A stretch of DNA of 64,000 bases from Niallia taxi. GTDB lineage: Bacteria; Bacillota; Bacilli; Bacillales; Cytobacillaceae. The stretch's first letter is position 1. Every line of letters begins with the position of its first letter. Shown piece after piece: positions 53,229-62,450 of this stretch. Made by a program: the position numbers and the translations under genes. The notes beneath the pieces are model-generated. The model worked only from the letters and a program-made list of their open reading frames with translations. It had not been told where the DNA came from and did no database searches. The stretch spans positions 1 through 64,000 of the forward strand of contig NZ_RZTZ01000008.1 in NCBI RefSeq assembly GCF_004005475.1. The letters are read 5' to 3'.

Positions 53229-53899
53229 GCTCTTTTCACAGCCTTGTAGCCAAGACCTCTGACAGTCACGATGTCAAAGTCAGACCAATCTTTAAACCTG
53301 TCCCGTAATCGATTAATATGGACATTTAATGTACGGTCATTTGTTTCTGATTCGAGTCCCCAAATTTCGTCCATCAGCTGCATGCGTGTAAAAATCATGT
53401 TCGGATAGGAAAGCAGCTTAAACAAAAGATAAAATTCCTTTGGAGGCAATGCAATCACAGTATCTTTGTTTGAAACAGTCAATGCATCATAATCTAAGAC
53501 AGATTTACCAACTGTCAGTTTATGCTCACTTGCAATTTGAGCTCTGCGAAGCAACGCTTTAATACGCAGTACCATTTCCTCTTCATCTACAGGCTTTGTC
53601 ATATAATCATCTGTACCAGCAAGGAACCCTTGTTTTTTATCGTTTGGTTCCTGCTTTGCTGTTACCATTAAAATAGGCAGATGCTCCCATGAGGACCGGA
53701 GCTGTCTTGTTAATTCATAACCGTCCATATTTGGCATCATCAAATCAAGCACTACTAAATCAACATGCTGACTATCCATAAAGTGAAGTGCAGAGATGCC
53801 ATCCTCTGCAGCATAAGCATCGAAGCCATACTGCTTTAATACAGCACACATTAGCTTTCTAGTATTCACATCATCTTCAACCACTAATATTTTAAACAT
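53225..53899 (-). CDS. OmpR-family response regulator
   Basis: A 224-residue regulator. The receiver domain has Asp52 (VLDLMMPNMDG) as phosphorylation site and the conserved TKP lysine. The C-terminal winged helix ends TLNVHINRLRDRFKD ... VTVRGLGYKAV. Upstream in-frame ATGs exist, but GGAGGAG precedes the ATG at 53899. It is the partner of the kinase whose gene it overlaps. No obvious target such as an ABC exporter is adjacent. Confidence 0.92.
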   Translation of the reverse strand: MFKILVVEDDVNTRKLMCAVLKQYGFDAYAAEDGISALHFMDSQHVDLVVLDLMMPNMDGYELTRQLRSSWEHLPILMVTAKQEPNDKKQGFLAGTDDYMTKPVDEEEMVLRIKALLRRAQIASEHKLTVGKSVLDYDALTVSNKDTVIALPPKEFYLLFKLLSYPNMIFTRMQLMDEIWGLESETNDRTLNVHINRLRDRFKDWSDFDIVTVRGLGYKAVKRA

Positions 53900-54071
53900 A
53901 AATGAGCTCCTCCATATAACTATTATGACATAAAAAATTTTAGCGTTGAAATGTAAACTGAAAATCAATTATTTCCTACACAATGTTTATATTGAGTTTA
54001 CTTTGCAAGGCTATATTGGAGTCACAGTAAAAGAAAATAACTTATTGTTTATATTACAGGGGGAAATTTGA

Positions 54072-54290
54072 GTGTCTTATACTATATTATTCACCAATTA
54101 CGAAATAAGGGGAGAACAGGAGCGGTTAATTGAAGAATATAAGCTTAGCCTATCAGAATCAAAAGCAGGGACAGAAGAGCTATTAAAGAAGCTGAATTAT
54201 CATTTTATTGGCAATGATGATGTTTGGGGATTTCGCAGCGGTTATTTCATGAGTATTGCTGAAATTATTCCATTAACATTAAGGGAGTGA
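54072..54290 (+). CDS. Small hypothetical protein
   Basis: A 72-residue soluble protein starting at GTG behind AGGGGGAAA. It combines helix-forming LIEEYKLSLSESKAGTEELLKKL with a beta-like NYHFIGNDDVWGFRSGYFMSI. A terminator overlaps its end. I do not recognise a family. Confidence 0.5.
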   Translation: MSYTILFTNYEIRGEQERLIEEYKLSLSESKAGTEELLKKLNYHFIGNDDVWGFRSGYFMSIAEIIPLTLRE

Positions 54291-54330
54291 TTCTTATTGA
54301 TGTAACAACAATAAGAATGCTCCTTTTTCT
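54283..54330 (+). terminator. Intrinsic terminator
   Basis: Long stem GGAGTGATTCTTATTG with CAATAAGAATGCTCC (one unpaired base), loop of 9 nt, then a T-rich tail, overlapping the end of the small ORF. Confidence 0.8.
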
Positions 54331-54378
54331 TTTTTCTTATTTGTTATTGACATTCATATGCTTATCAATTATTATTAT

Positions 54379-54396
54379 TATCTTGTATTCAAGATA
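54379..54396. promoter_or_regulatory. Upstream MhqR-like box
   Basis: TATCTTGTATTCAAGATA has perfect 7-bp outer arms and resembles the stronger palindrome 53 bp downstream. Tandem boxes would permit co-operative repression of mhqO-mhqD. Confidence 0.55.
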
Positions 54397-54431
54397 TTTT
54401 AATTAATAGTAATAAAATTTTTTTTTGGATA

Positions 54432-54453
54432 AATATCTCGAATTCGAGATATT
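54432..54453. promoter_or_regulatory. MhqR box, 22-bp perfect palindrome
   Basis: Core ATATCTCGAATTCGAGATAT, extended by A and T, is a perfect palindrome. It matches the element described for the MarR-type repressor MhqR in B. subtilis, which controls mhq genes in response to methylhydroquinone and catechol. It lies 45 nt upstream of the mhqO-like start. Confidence 0.75.
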
Positions 54454-54497
54454 GATAAAGAAGATGTCTGTTCAAAACACGGAAAGAAGGGAAAGAA

Positions 54498-55442
54498 ATG
54501 ACGAAAACATTAGGTATTCATCACATTACAGCAATGGTTAATGATGCACAGCGCAATATTGATTTTTATGCAGGCGTACTTGGGTTAAGGCTGATAAAAA
54601 AGACGGTTAATTTTGACCGACCTGAGGTTTACCATTTATATTTCGGCAATGAAACAGGAGATCCTGGCACTGTCATTACCTTTTTTCCGTGGGAAAAGCA
54701 GCTGAAGGGAAGAGTCGGCACAGGGCAAGTCGGAGTAACTAAATATGTTATTCCAATCGGTTCAGCCGCATTTTGGGAAAGTCGATTAAGGAAATACGGA
54801 ATAGAGTTAACATCATTCGTGCGTTTCGGTGAGAAGACAATCAAGTTCAGTGATCCAGATGGACTGCAATTAGAGCTTGTAGAAAGAAGTGAAGGTCCTA
54901 TAAACACATGGAGCACAGCCGAAATAACGGCAGAGCATGCAATAAAAGGCTTTGGCGGAGCCGTATTGTATTCTGCACGGCCACATAAAACAAAGGAAGT
55001 GCTCGAAGAAATATTAGGGCTGGATTTTGTCGGGCAACAGGATGAAATTATCCGCTTCAGATCTAGAGGGGACCTAGGAAATATCATTGATATTCAGCTT
55101 AACCCATCCAACCGCGGCTTGATGGGTGCTGGCACAGTCCATCATATTGCATGGAGAGCTGAAGATGAGGAAGAATTGCATAAATGGCGCGCATTGCTGC
55201 AGGAGAAAGGCTATTATCCAACAGAGATACGTGACCGCAATTACTTTAAGGCCGTGTATTTTCACGAGGAAGGCGGAATCCTGTTTGAAATAGCAACAAA
55301 CCCGCCAGGCTTTACTGCTGATGAGCCTTTAGAAGAGCTTGGAAACAAGCTTATGCTCCCAGACTGGTTGGAGTCAAAAAGAGAAGAATTAGAAGAAGCA
55401 TTACCGAAAGTAGAAGTGCGTTCAATAGGAGGAGAAAAATAA
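54498..55442 (+). CDS. mhqO: Ring-cleaving dioxygenase, MhqO-like (glyoxalase fold)
   Basis: A 314-residue protein with two glyoxalase/VOC modules (residues 4-135 and 150-290). LGIHHITAMVNDAQRNIDFYAGVLGLRLIK opens the first (outlined: GIHHITAM, DFYAGVLGLRL), and GTVHHIAWRAEDEEE the second. The paired HH motifs and the late FEIATNPPGF glutamate provide the metal site. MhqO-type enzymes are assigned to hydroquinone ring cleavage. AAGAAGGGAAAG precedes the ATG. It overlaps the esterase gene by 1 nt. Confidence 0.85.
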   Translation: MTKTLGIHHITAMVNDAQRNIDFYAGVLGLRLIKKTVNFDRPEVYHLYFGNETGDPGTVITFFPWEKQLKGRVGTGQVGVTKYVIPIGSAAFWESRLRKYGIELTSFVRFGEKTIKFSDPDGLQLELVERSEGPINTWSTAEITAEHAIKGFGGAVLYSARPHKTKEVLEEILGLDFVGQQDEIIRFRSRGDLGNIIDIQLNPSNRGLMGAGTVHHIAWRAEDEEELHKWRALLQEKGYYPTEIRDRNYFKAVYFHEEGGILFEIATNPPGFTADEPLEELGNKLMLPDWLESKREELEEALPKVEVRSIGGEK

Positions 55443-56047
55443 TGAAACATATATTTAATAAAGGTACAGATTCTCAAAGACCAACATTATTGCTGCTTCA
55501 TGGTACGGGCGGAACAGAATTAGATTTACTGCCGCTTGCAGGCATAATAGATGATCAGGCTTCTGTTTTAAGTGTTCGTGGTAATGTGTTAGAAAACGGT
55601 ATGCCAAGATTTTTCCGCAGATTAGCAGAGGGTGTTTTTGATGAGGAGGATTTGGTTGCTAGAACAAGTGAATTGAACAGCTTTTTAGATGAAGCTGCAG
55701 CAAAATATGAATTCGACCGCCATAATATAGTAGCAATTGGCTACTCAAATGGAGCGAATATTGCCGCAAGCTTATTATTTCATAATAAAGATGCATTAAA
55801 AGGCGCTATCCTGCACCATCCGATGGTTCCAAGAAGAGGAATAGACCTGCCTGACTTAGCAGGAAAATCTGTATTCATAACTGCGGGCACAAATGATCCA
55901 ATCTGCTCGCCGCTGGAATCTGGAGAGCTTGAATCATTATTGCAAAATGCAAATGCGAATGTTGAAATCCACTGGGAAAACCGCGGACATTCCCTTACCC
56001 CAACAGAAGTAGAAGCAGCATCGGAGTGGTATAAGAAAGTATTTTAA
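55442..56047 (+). CDS. mhqD: Phospholipase/carboxylesterase, MhqD-like
   Basis: A 201-residue alpha/beta hydrolase. LLLHGTGGTELDLLPL carries the oxyanion loop, GYSNGANIA the nucleophile serine, and the late NDPICSPLE and RGHSLTP the Asp and His of the triad. It matches MhqD of the MhqR regulon. TAATG overlap with mhqO implies coupled translation, and the upstream palindrome would regulate both under quinone stress. Confidence 0.85.
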   Translation: MKHIFNKGTDSQRPTLLLLHGTGGTELDLLPLAGIIDDQASVLSVRGNVLENGMPRFFRRLAEGVFDEEDLVARTSELNSFLDEAAAKYEFDRHNIVAIGYSNGANIAASLLFHNKDALKGAILHHPMVPRRGIDLPDLAGKSVFITAGTNDPICSPLESGELESLLQNANANVEIHWENRGHSLTPTEVEAASEWYKKVF

Positions 56048-56067
56048 GAAGTAGAATGTTGAAACCG

Positions 56068-56215
56068 AACTATCTAATCATTTTGATTGATAGTTCTTTT
56101 TTTTATTTTGCTGTTTTGGGTTTTGATACAATATTCAGGAAATATTAGTGGAATGGAGCGGAGGCTCATCTTCCTCCCCGCGGAAAGCGAGTGGGTGCAG
56201 CGCAATGAAACGGAC
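56068..56215 (+). repeat. Terminator hairpin plus dispersed repeat (copy 3)
   Basis: GAACTATCTAATCA and TGATTGATAGTTC pair with one bulge (56068-56095) and are followed by Ts, ending the mhq transcript. The segment 56146-56215 (TAGTGGAATGGAGCGGAGG ... CCCCGCGGAAAGCGAG ... GCGCAATGAAACG) is the reverse-oriented relative of 24518-24615. The same two modules thus occur together in both places. Confidence 0.7.
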
Positions 56216-56335
56216 TCAAATTACAAGCCATACTCTCTATTAATGAAGTGAATATATTACTTACCCGGTTATACATAAAACATAGTTTTCTGCTATAATA
56301 TTTCTAAAATTCAATAAATAGAATAGGTGACATAT

Positions 56336-57856
56336 ATGAACTCAGTAGGAATAACAATCAATGAGTTGCTTCGTCTGCCGGTCTTAAAGGATGCGAAGGT
56401 AATAAGCGGTGAAAAGGGCTTAAACAGAATGGTTCGTTATCTCGACATTATGGAAGTGCCTGATATAAAGGGTTGGTTGAGAGAGGGAGAGCTCTTGCTG
56501 ACCACTGCTTATGCTATACGTCACGACACAAAGCTGCTGTCAAACTTAGTGCAGCATTTAGCTCAAGCGGATGCTGCTGCATTAGCGATAAAACGAGAAA
56601 GATATTTGCGGGATTTGCCGGAGGAGATGCTGCAGATAAGCAATGACTTCAACCTACCTATCATTGAGCTTCCAACAGAGATACCATATATTGATATTAC
56701 GAATGCTGTAATGGAGCTGTTAATTGATAAACAAACCTACTTGCTGAGAAGGTCAGAAGAATTATATAAGAAACTAACAACGTTAGTACTAGAAAACAGT
56801 GGGATACAAACTGTAGCAGATAATGTGTCCGGATTATTAAAATCGCCGATTTGGCTGCTAGACAGAAAAGGGAATACGATTGTGTCTGCCCCGCAAGGAG
56901 ATAGCAGCTCTCCTTTCGCTGACATTAGGTGCTGGGAAATTACTGTGGATAAACAAATTGTCGGTAAGCTTTATATTGAAAGAGACAATCTCGACGACTT
57001 AGATATGGTATGTGTAGAACAAGCTAGATTGGTGTTTGCGTTAGAACTAATGCGAAGAAAAACAGCGATTGATACAGAAAGAAAGCTCAGAGGAAGTTTT
57101 ATTGAAGAGCTGCTAACTGGGCTGCCGCTTACCAAGCAAGAAGTAATGAACAAAGGAAGGCAACTAGGCTTAAACCCTGATATTTCGTGGAGAATTATAG
57201 TTTTGGAAAATAAAGCAGAATTGGAAGAAAATCATGCTTTGTTTCAGAAAATGGAGACTGTGTTAAAGCGGCATTTTTCCTTGTATTTCAAAAAGTCGTG
57301 CATGCATATTCATATGCAAGCAAACAGAATAGTGCTGTTGTTTTCTTTTCAAGCGAAAGATGGGACTGCGGAAAAGTGGAAGGAATTATTTACTCCGATT
57401 CTTACTGAGTTTAAAGAGATAAGGATTGGTGTTGGAACCGAAGCAGCCTTGTGGGAGGTACAGCACAGCTTCATTCAAGCTCGAAAAGCTATACTACTTG
57501 GTTCCAGCTTAGATTTAAAACAGCATCTCTTCACATATGAAGAAATGGAAGCTTTTAATTTATTGCTGGATGCCTCTGATTATGTAAATATGGATGAAGT
57601 AGTAGAAAAGAACATTGGCAAGCTTTGTCAATATGATAAGGAAAATGATACAGATCTAGTTAAAACCTTATTCTATTATTTAACAACAGATGGAAGTTTA
57701 GTGGAAACTGCTAACCTTTTGTATATCCATCGCAATTCTGTTAAATACCGGATGGATAAGATAGAAAAGGTCGCAAACATTAAAATAGCAAGCTTTCGAG
57801 AGAAATTTGTTTACTATTTATGCATTTTTTATTATTTGTTTAAAAATCCAAATTGA
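56336..57856 (+). CDS. PucR-family transcriptional regulator
   Basis: A 506-residue activator. The N-terminal PucR domain (ITINELLRLPVLKDAKVISG, residues 6-125) is followed by a GAF-like linker region and the C-terminal HTH_30 (TDGSLVETANLLYIHRNSVKYRMDKIEKV in outline: LYIHRNSVKYRMDKI). PucR proteins usually sense purine breakdown products or other cyclic ureides and related metabolites. AATAGGTGA lies before the ATG at 56336; the GTG at 56327 overlaps it. It heads the racemase-OPT-DUF917-DUF1177-AroM-peptidase cluster, separated by a terminator. Confidence 0.9.
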   Translation: MNSVGITINELLRLPVLKDAKVISGEKGLNRMVRYLDIMEVPDIKGWLREGELLLTTAYAIRHDTKLLSNLVQHLAQADAAALAIKRERYLRDLPEEMLQISNDFNLPIIELPTEIPYIDITNAVMELLIDKQTYLLRRSEELYKKLTTLVLENSGIQTVADNVSGLLKSPIWLLDRKGNTIVSAPQGDSSSPFADIRCWEITVDKQIVGKLYIERDNLDDLDMVCVEQARLVFALELMRRKTAIDTERKLRGSFIEELLTGLPLTKQEVMNKGRQLGLNPDISWRIIVLENKAELEENHALFQKMETVLKRHFSLYFKKSCMHIHMQANRIVLLFSFQAKDGTAEKWKELFTPILTEFKEIRIGVGTEAALWEVQHSFIQARKAILLGSSLDLKQHLFTYEEMEAFNLLLDASDYVNMDEVVEKNIGKLCQYDKENDTDLVKTLFYYLTTDGSLVETANLLYIHRNSVKYRMDKIEKVANIKIASFREKFVYYLCIFYYLFKNPN

Positions 57857-57857
57857 A

Positions 57858-57897
57858 AAAGCTCGTTGTGCTCGGAGCACAACGAGCTTTATTTATT
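57858..57897 (+). terminator. Strong intrinsic terminator
   Basis: Stem of at least 14 bp, AAAGCTCGTTGTGC/GCACAACGAGCTTT, with a short loop and T-rich tail directly after the PucR stop. It separates the regulator from the structural genes, which should have their own promoter in 57898-58000. Confidence 0.85.
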
Positions 57898-58000
57898 TTT
57901 GGTTTATGGGAACATTGTAAAAGATGAATTAAATACTTAAAATTATAATAATTCTTTATATTCAATTAATTAAGAGGAACAAGATGAAGAGGTGATTGTC

Positions 58001-58672
58001 ATGATAGGAGTTATTCGTGTATTTACGACCGATAATAAAGAGATATTAAATCAACACGGAAAGGTAATCACAAATACTAGTAATATACCTACAGTGAGCA
58101 AATGTATACAAGATCAGCCCCTTGGAATATTTAATGAAGAAACAGAAGCACAAGCAATTCCCAAAATTGTGGAATTGGGCAAAGAGCTAGAAAGGGAAGG
58201 CTCAAAGGTGCTGGTAATTAGCTGTGCTGCAGACCCAGCTATTGAAGAGCTTCGAAAAGCAGTATCAATTCCAGTAATTGGAGCAGGAAGTGCTTCTGCA
58301 CTTACCGCTTTATCTATAGGTAAACCGGTTGGGGTAATGGGCATTACTGATAATGCTCCTGCAGTAGTGGAGGATTTACTGAGTTCATTGCTAGTTGGTT
58401 ATAAAAGACCTGATGGCGTGACAAATACGACTGATTTATTAACAGCTCAAGGAAAACGAAGTGGCATTGAAGCGGCAGAGCATCTTATAAGTCTCGGTGC
58501 TGAAGCTATTGTATTTGCATGCACAGGCTTTTCGACAATCGGACTTGCTGCAGTATTGAGAGAAAGGTTAAATATACCAGTGATTGATGCAGTTGAAGCA
58601 GAAGGCTTGTTTGCCTCTTATTTATTGAAAAAGTCAGTTCCATCTGTTTCATCTCAAGCAGGATTCTTGTAA
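58001..58672 (+). CDS. Asp/Glu/hydantoin racemase family protein
   Basis: A 223-residue protein with the two cysteines of the racemase superfamily: Cys75 in VISCAADPAI and Cys174 in VFACTGFSTI, which act as paired acid/base. Members racemise aspartate, glutamate, hydantoins or allantoin. AAGAGGTG lies 6 nt before the ATG at 58001; the GTG at 57992 overlaps it. First structural gene after the PucR regulator. Proximity to DUF917 favours a hydantoin-like or amino-acid-derived substrate, which is inference. Confidence 0.8.
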   Translation: MIGVIRVFTTDNKEILNQHGKVITNTSNIPTVSKCIQDQPLGIFNEETEAQAIPKIVELGKELEREGSKVLVISCAADPAIEELRKAVSIPVIGAGSASALTALSIGKPVGVMGITDNAPAVVEDLLSSLLVGYKRPDGVTNTTDLLTAQGKRSGIEAAEHLISLGAEAIVFACTGFSTIGLAAVLRERLNIPVIDAVEAEGLFASYLLKKSVPSVSSQAGFL

Positions 58673-58733
58673 TTTACATTATGCCTTAACAACGTAATAG
58701 AAAGAACATTTTCGGTAACTTAGGAGGATTTAA

Positions 58734-60356
58734 GTGAAAAACAATCATAATGAACCAAAACATCCACGAATTTTTGAACCAGTTGCACTTATTTTAACAA
58801 CTGTAACAGCTATTTTTGGTGCCATCATTGGTATGCAAATAATCACAACACTTGGAGTAACTCCAAATACATCTATAATTGGTGCACTTATTGCCATGCT
58901 TATTGCTAGAATTCCGATTACAATCTTTAAAAAATATAAGTCTATTCATCGTCAAAATTTAGTGCAAACTTCCATCTCATCCGCAACCTTTGGTGCAGCC
59001 AACAGCTTGCTTATCCCAATTGGTATACCGTTTTTGATGGGTAATACAGAGTTAATTATTCCAATGCTTATTGGGGCGGCCTTAGCAATGTTTGTTGATG
59101 CAGCTGTGCTATATAAACTATTCGATTCAAAGCTTTTCCCAGCAAAAGGAACATGGGCACCTGGTGCAGCGACTGCGGAAGCAATCCTTGCTGGTGATAA
59201 AGGTGGAAAAAGAGCTGGACTTCTAGGTGTAGGTACAGGAATTGGAATAATAGGTGCATTCCTTCATATTCCAATGTCGGCATTCGGTGTAGCATTTATC
59301 GGTAATATTTGGGCATTAACAATGTTCGGTATCGGTCTGTTGTTCCGCCAATATTCCATTCCTTTCTTTGGTGTTGATGTCAATGCATTATATATTCCAC
59401 ATGGCCTTATGATTGGTTCAGGCTTAGTAGCATTAGTGCAAGTATCCATTCTGATCTTTTCGAAAGAAAAACCATCAAAGAAATCTAGTAATCCAGAAGT
59501 AGCAGCATCAATAGAATTGTCAGATGATTCGCAATATACTCGTCCGATAAAGGAAGCGAAAAGAGCGTTAGGCTTAGGCTTTTTAGCATATGTCGTTGTA
59601 GCTCTAATTATTGCAATCACAGGAGGGATTGTGACAGACATGTCACCAGGCATGTTTATCGGCTTCTTATTTTTTGCAGCATTTGCAGCATTTGTTCATG
59701 AATTAATCGTAGGAATTGCAGCAATGCATTCTGGGTGGTTTCCAGCGTTTGCTGTTGCCTTTATTACCTTACTAATTGGAATGATGATTGGCTTCCCGCC
59801 AGTTGCACTTGCATTACTTGCAGGATTTAGTGCAGCGACAGGTCCAGCATTTGCTGATATGGGTTATGACTTTAAAGCAGGCCATATTTTAAGAGGGCAT
59901 GGCAAGGACAGAGAGTACGAAAAGAAAGGCAGAGAGCAGCAGTATATTACGGCAATGATAGCCTTTGGGATTGCTCTTCTAACCGTTGTTTTCACTTATA
60001 AAGGTTATTTCGCACAAAATTTAGTGCCGCCAGTTGATGCTGTATATGTTTCTACTATCCAAGCAGGCACATCACTTGAAGTGGCTAAACAATTATTAAT
60101 ATGGGCAATACCAGGAGCTATCCTGCAATTAATTGGTGGTCCAAGCAGACAATTAGGAATTTTATTTGCGACTGGCTTACTTATTACAACACCATATGCA
60201 GGCTTTGCTGTATTAGCAGGGATTATTATCCGCGTTATTTGGAGAAAAGCAAAAGGAAAAGAAGCGGATGCATCGATGAGTATTCTTGCAGCAGGATTTA
60301 TCGCAGGTGACGCAATTTACAGCTTCTTCAGTTCAGTATTTAAGTTAGGAAAATGA
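58734..60356 (+). CDS. OPT-family transporter
   Basis: A 540-residue transporter with about 13-15 membrane helices. TWAPGAATAEAILAGDKGGKRA and GPSRQLGILFATGLL in the second half are features of the bacterial branch of the oligopeptide transporter (OPT) superfamily. The start is GTG behind TAGGAGG. OPT proteins import small peptides, modified peptides or metal chelates with protons. Here it most likely imports the compound that the racemase, DUF917, DUF1177 and aminopeptidase products act on. Confidence 0.75.
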   Translation: MKNNHNEPKHPRIFEPVALILTTVTAIFGAIIGMQIITTLGVTPNTSIIGALIAMLIARIPITIFKKYKSIHRQNLVQTSISSATFGAANSLLIPIGIPFLMGNTELIIPMLIGAALAMFVDAAVLYKLFDSKLFPAKGTWAPGAATAEAILAGDKGGKRAGLLGVGTGIGIIGAFLHIPMSAFGVAFIGNIWALTMFGIGLLFRQYSIPFFGVDVNALYIPHGLMIGSGLVALVQVSILIFSKEKPSKKSSNPEVAASIELSDDSQYTRPIKEAKRALGLGFLAYVVVALIIAITGGIVTDMSPGMFIGFLFFAAFAAFVHELIVGIAAMHSGWFPAFAVAFITLLIGMMIGFPPVALALLAGFSAATGPAFADMGYDFKAGHILRGHGKDREYEKKGREQQYITAMIAFGIALLTVVFTYKGYFAQNLVPPVDAVYVSTIQAGTSLEVAKQLLIWAIPGAILQLIGGPSRQLGILFATGLLITTPYAGFAVLAGIIIRVIWRKAKGKEADASMSILAAGFIAGDAIYSFFSSVFKLGK

Positions 60357-60366
60357 GGTGAGTACA

Positions 60367-61428
60367 TTGTCAAAAATGATCATTGATGAAAAAACGGTCG
60401 AATATGCCGTTTACGGTGGCGCTATTCTTGGCGGCGGCGGTGGTGGCTGGCTGGAAGACGGCCTGCAAATCGGAAAGCTTGCCTTTGAGGTCGGCCAGCC
60501 AGAGCTGATAACAATAGATAGTCTTAAAGAGGAAGATTTACTTGTAACAGTCTCACTAGTTGGAGCACCTGCAGCAAAGGATAAGTTTGTAAAACCGATC
60601 CATTATGCCAAAGCATTAGAAATCCTGTCTCAAAGGGTTGGAAAAAACATAAAAGGCATCATTACAAATGAAAATGGAGCAGGCACGACTGTTAACGGCT
60701 GGTTTCAATCAGCTGTTACAGGCATCCCGGTAGTAGATATACCCTGCAATGGTCGGGCACATCCAACTGGATCAATGGGCTCCATGAATTTATCAGAACA
60801 ACCGGACTATATTTCCTATCAAGCCGCAGTTGGCGGCAAGGGTCCAAATTATATTGAATTAAGCCTCGCAGGCTCGCTCGACAAGGTATCTACTGTTGTT
60901 CGAAAAGCCTCCATTGAAGCTGGCGGACTTTTGGCTGTTGCAAGAAATCCGGTAACTGTTGCATATGCCAAGCAAAATGGCGCAGAAGGAGCTATCCAGC
61001 AGGCGATAGCGGTAGGCGAAGCACTGCTAAGTAACAAAGGGGAAGCAGCAATCGCAGCAGTCGTGAACAAACTTGGCGGCAAGGTTGTTGCTGAAGGTAC
61101 TGTCACAGACTTTGTGCTGGAAACGACTGGCGGCTTTGATGTTGGAACAGTAACAATAAATGACTCCTATGAATTAACCTTTTGGAATGAATATATGACG
61201 ATTGAAAAAAACGGTGATCGTTTTGGCACATTCCCTGATTTAATTATGACGTTTGATGCTAAAACAGCCAGACCAATTGTTTCGGCAGCAATCGAAAAAG
61301 GCCAGAACATAACGGTTATTTCCGTTCCAAAGGAAAAATTAATATTAAGTACAACAATGAGCAACGAAAAATTAATGAAGCCGATTGAGGAAATTATTAA
61401 TAAATCTATTATTCCATATATCTATTAA
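60367..61428 (+). CDS. DUF917 family protein
   Basis: A 353-residue protein with the N-terminal GGAILGGGGGGWLEDGL glycine-rich block (near residues 14-30), ITNENGAGTTVNGWFQSAV and VVDIPCNGRAHPTGSMGSM in the middle. These are hallmarks of DUF917, recently named after S-methyl thiohydantoin desulfurase and often fused to or next to hydantoinases. GAGGTG is 6 nt before TTG at 60367, preferred to the GTG at 60358. It starts 10 nt after the OPT gene stop. Confidence 0.8.
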   Translation: MSKMIIDEKTVEYAVYGGAILGGGGGGWLEDGLQIGKLAFEVGQPELITIDSLKEEDLLVTVSLVGAPAAKDKFVKPIHYAKALEILSQRVGKNIKGIITNENGAGTTVNGWFQSAVTGIPVVDIPCNGRAHPTGSMGSMNLSEQPDYISYQAAVGGKGPNYIELSLAGSLDKVSTVVRKASIEAGGLLAVARNPVTVAYAKQNGAEGAIQQAIAVGEALLSNKGEAAIAAVVNKLGGKVVAEGTVTDFVLETTGGFDVGTVTINDSYELTFWNEYMTIEKNGDRFGTFPDLIMTFDAKTARPIVSAAIEKGQNITVISVPKEKLILSTTMSNEKLMKPIEEIINKSIIPYIY

Positions 61429-61453
61429 TAGAGTTTGAAAGGGGAAAATAAAA

Positions 61454-62401
61454 ATGGTACTTAAACAAACATTGCTTGCATTGGAAACATTGGATAGTGC
61501 ATATGTAACAGGAGAAATTGTAAAGGAGTTATTCTCTGAATATCCAAATGTCGAGGTAACGGTTACGACTGTTACCGGCGAAAAAGGCAGTACAGACTTT
61601 ATAAAAATCCTCGTGCCTGGGACAAATGGGAAAACAAACGGTGGCACTGTTCCAACGTTTGGGATTATTGGAAGACTCGGCGGCATTGGGGCACGCCCAA
61701 GCCGAATTGGGTTAGTATCAGATGCAGACGGTGCTATTGCAGCAATCGCTTCTGCTTTAAAGCTGGCAGACATGCAAGTGAAGGGAGATCATCTTCAAGG
61801 TGATGTTATCATTACAACACATATTTGCCCTAATGCGCCAACTCGCCCGCATGAGCCAGTTGATTTTATGGATTCACCTGTCGATATTTTAACAATGAAT
61901 AAGCATGAAGTAACTTCTGATATGGATGCCATTCTATCCATTGATACGACGAAAGGAAACCGAGTTATTAACCATAAAGGCATTGCTATATCTCCAACAG
62001 TAAAAGAGGGATATATACTGCGTGTAAGCGAAGACTTGCTGCGCATTATGGAAATGACGACAGGACAATTTGCTGTTACCTTCCCGATTACAGTTCAGGA
62101 TATAACTCCATACGGCAATGGACTCTATCATATTAACTCAATCCTTCAGCCAGCTGTTGCGACACATGTACCAGTTGTTGGGGTAGCAATTACAGCACAA
62201 TCGGTTGTTCCTGGTTGTGGAACAGGAGCAAGTCATGAAACAGATATTGCAGATGCTGTTCGCTTCGCTGTGGAAACAGCGAAGGAAGCAACAAATGGAA
62301 CATGTCAGTTTTATAGTGATGCTGAATTTAGTCAAATAACAGAGCTTTATGGTTCAATGAAAAAGCTGCAAACAATGGGTGAAAAGGCATCACAACAATA
62401 A
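61454..62401 (+). CDS. DUF1177 family protein
   Basis: A 315-residue protein. Conserved stretches IKILVPGTNGKTNGGTVPTFGIIGRLGGIGARP (in outline: GTNGKTNGGTVPTFGIIG), SDADGAIAAIASALKLADM, THICPNAPTRPHEPVDFMDSP and PGCGTGASHETDIADAV mark DUF1177. The Asp, His, Cys and Glu residues in these blocks could form a metallohydrolase-like centre, but no reaction is established for the family. AAAGGGG precedes the ATG. It follows DUF917 by 25 nt. Confidence 0.8.
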   Translation: MVLKQTLLALETLDSAYVTGEIVKELFSEYPNVEVTVTTVTGEKGSTDFIKILVPGTNGKTNGGTVPTFGIIGRLGGIGARPSRIGLVSDADGAIAAIASALKLADMQVKGDHLQGDVIITTHICPNAPTRPHEPVDFMDSPVDILTMNKHEVTSDMDAILSIDTTKGNRVINHKGIAISPTVKEGYILRVSEDLLRIMEMTTGQFAVTFPITVQDITPYGNGLYHINSILQPAVATHVPVVGVAITAQSVVPGCGTGASHETDIADAVRFAVETAKEATNGTCQFYSDAEFSQITELYGSMKKLQTMGEKASQQ

Positions 62402-62407
62402 GAGGAG

Positions 62408-62436
62408 GAAGAGGAGGTTCCTCTTCTTTTTCTTTA
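62408..62436 (+). terminator. Terminator-like hairpin inside the operon
   Basis: GAAGAGGA/TCCTCTTC (8 bp, loop GGT) followed by a T-rich tail lies between the DUF1177 stop and the AroM start. It is probably a leaky attenuator that reduces expression of the last genes, or an RNA-processing site. Confidence 0.5.
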
Positions 62437-62450
62437 AATGGAGGGTTATG

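Noticed and set aside
54629-55087. Minus-strand open frame opposite mhqO
   Set aside because: Mirror of the coding strand, serine/proline-rich, no start signal.
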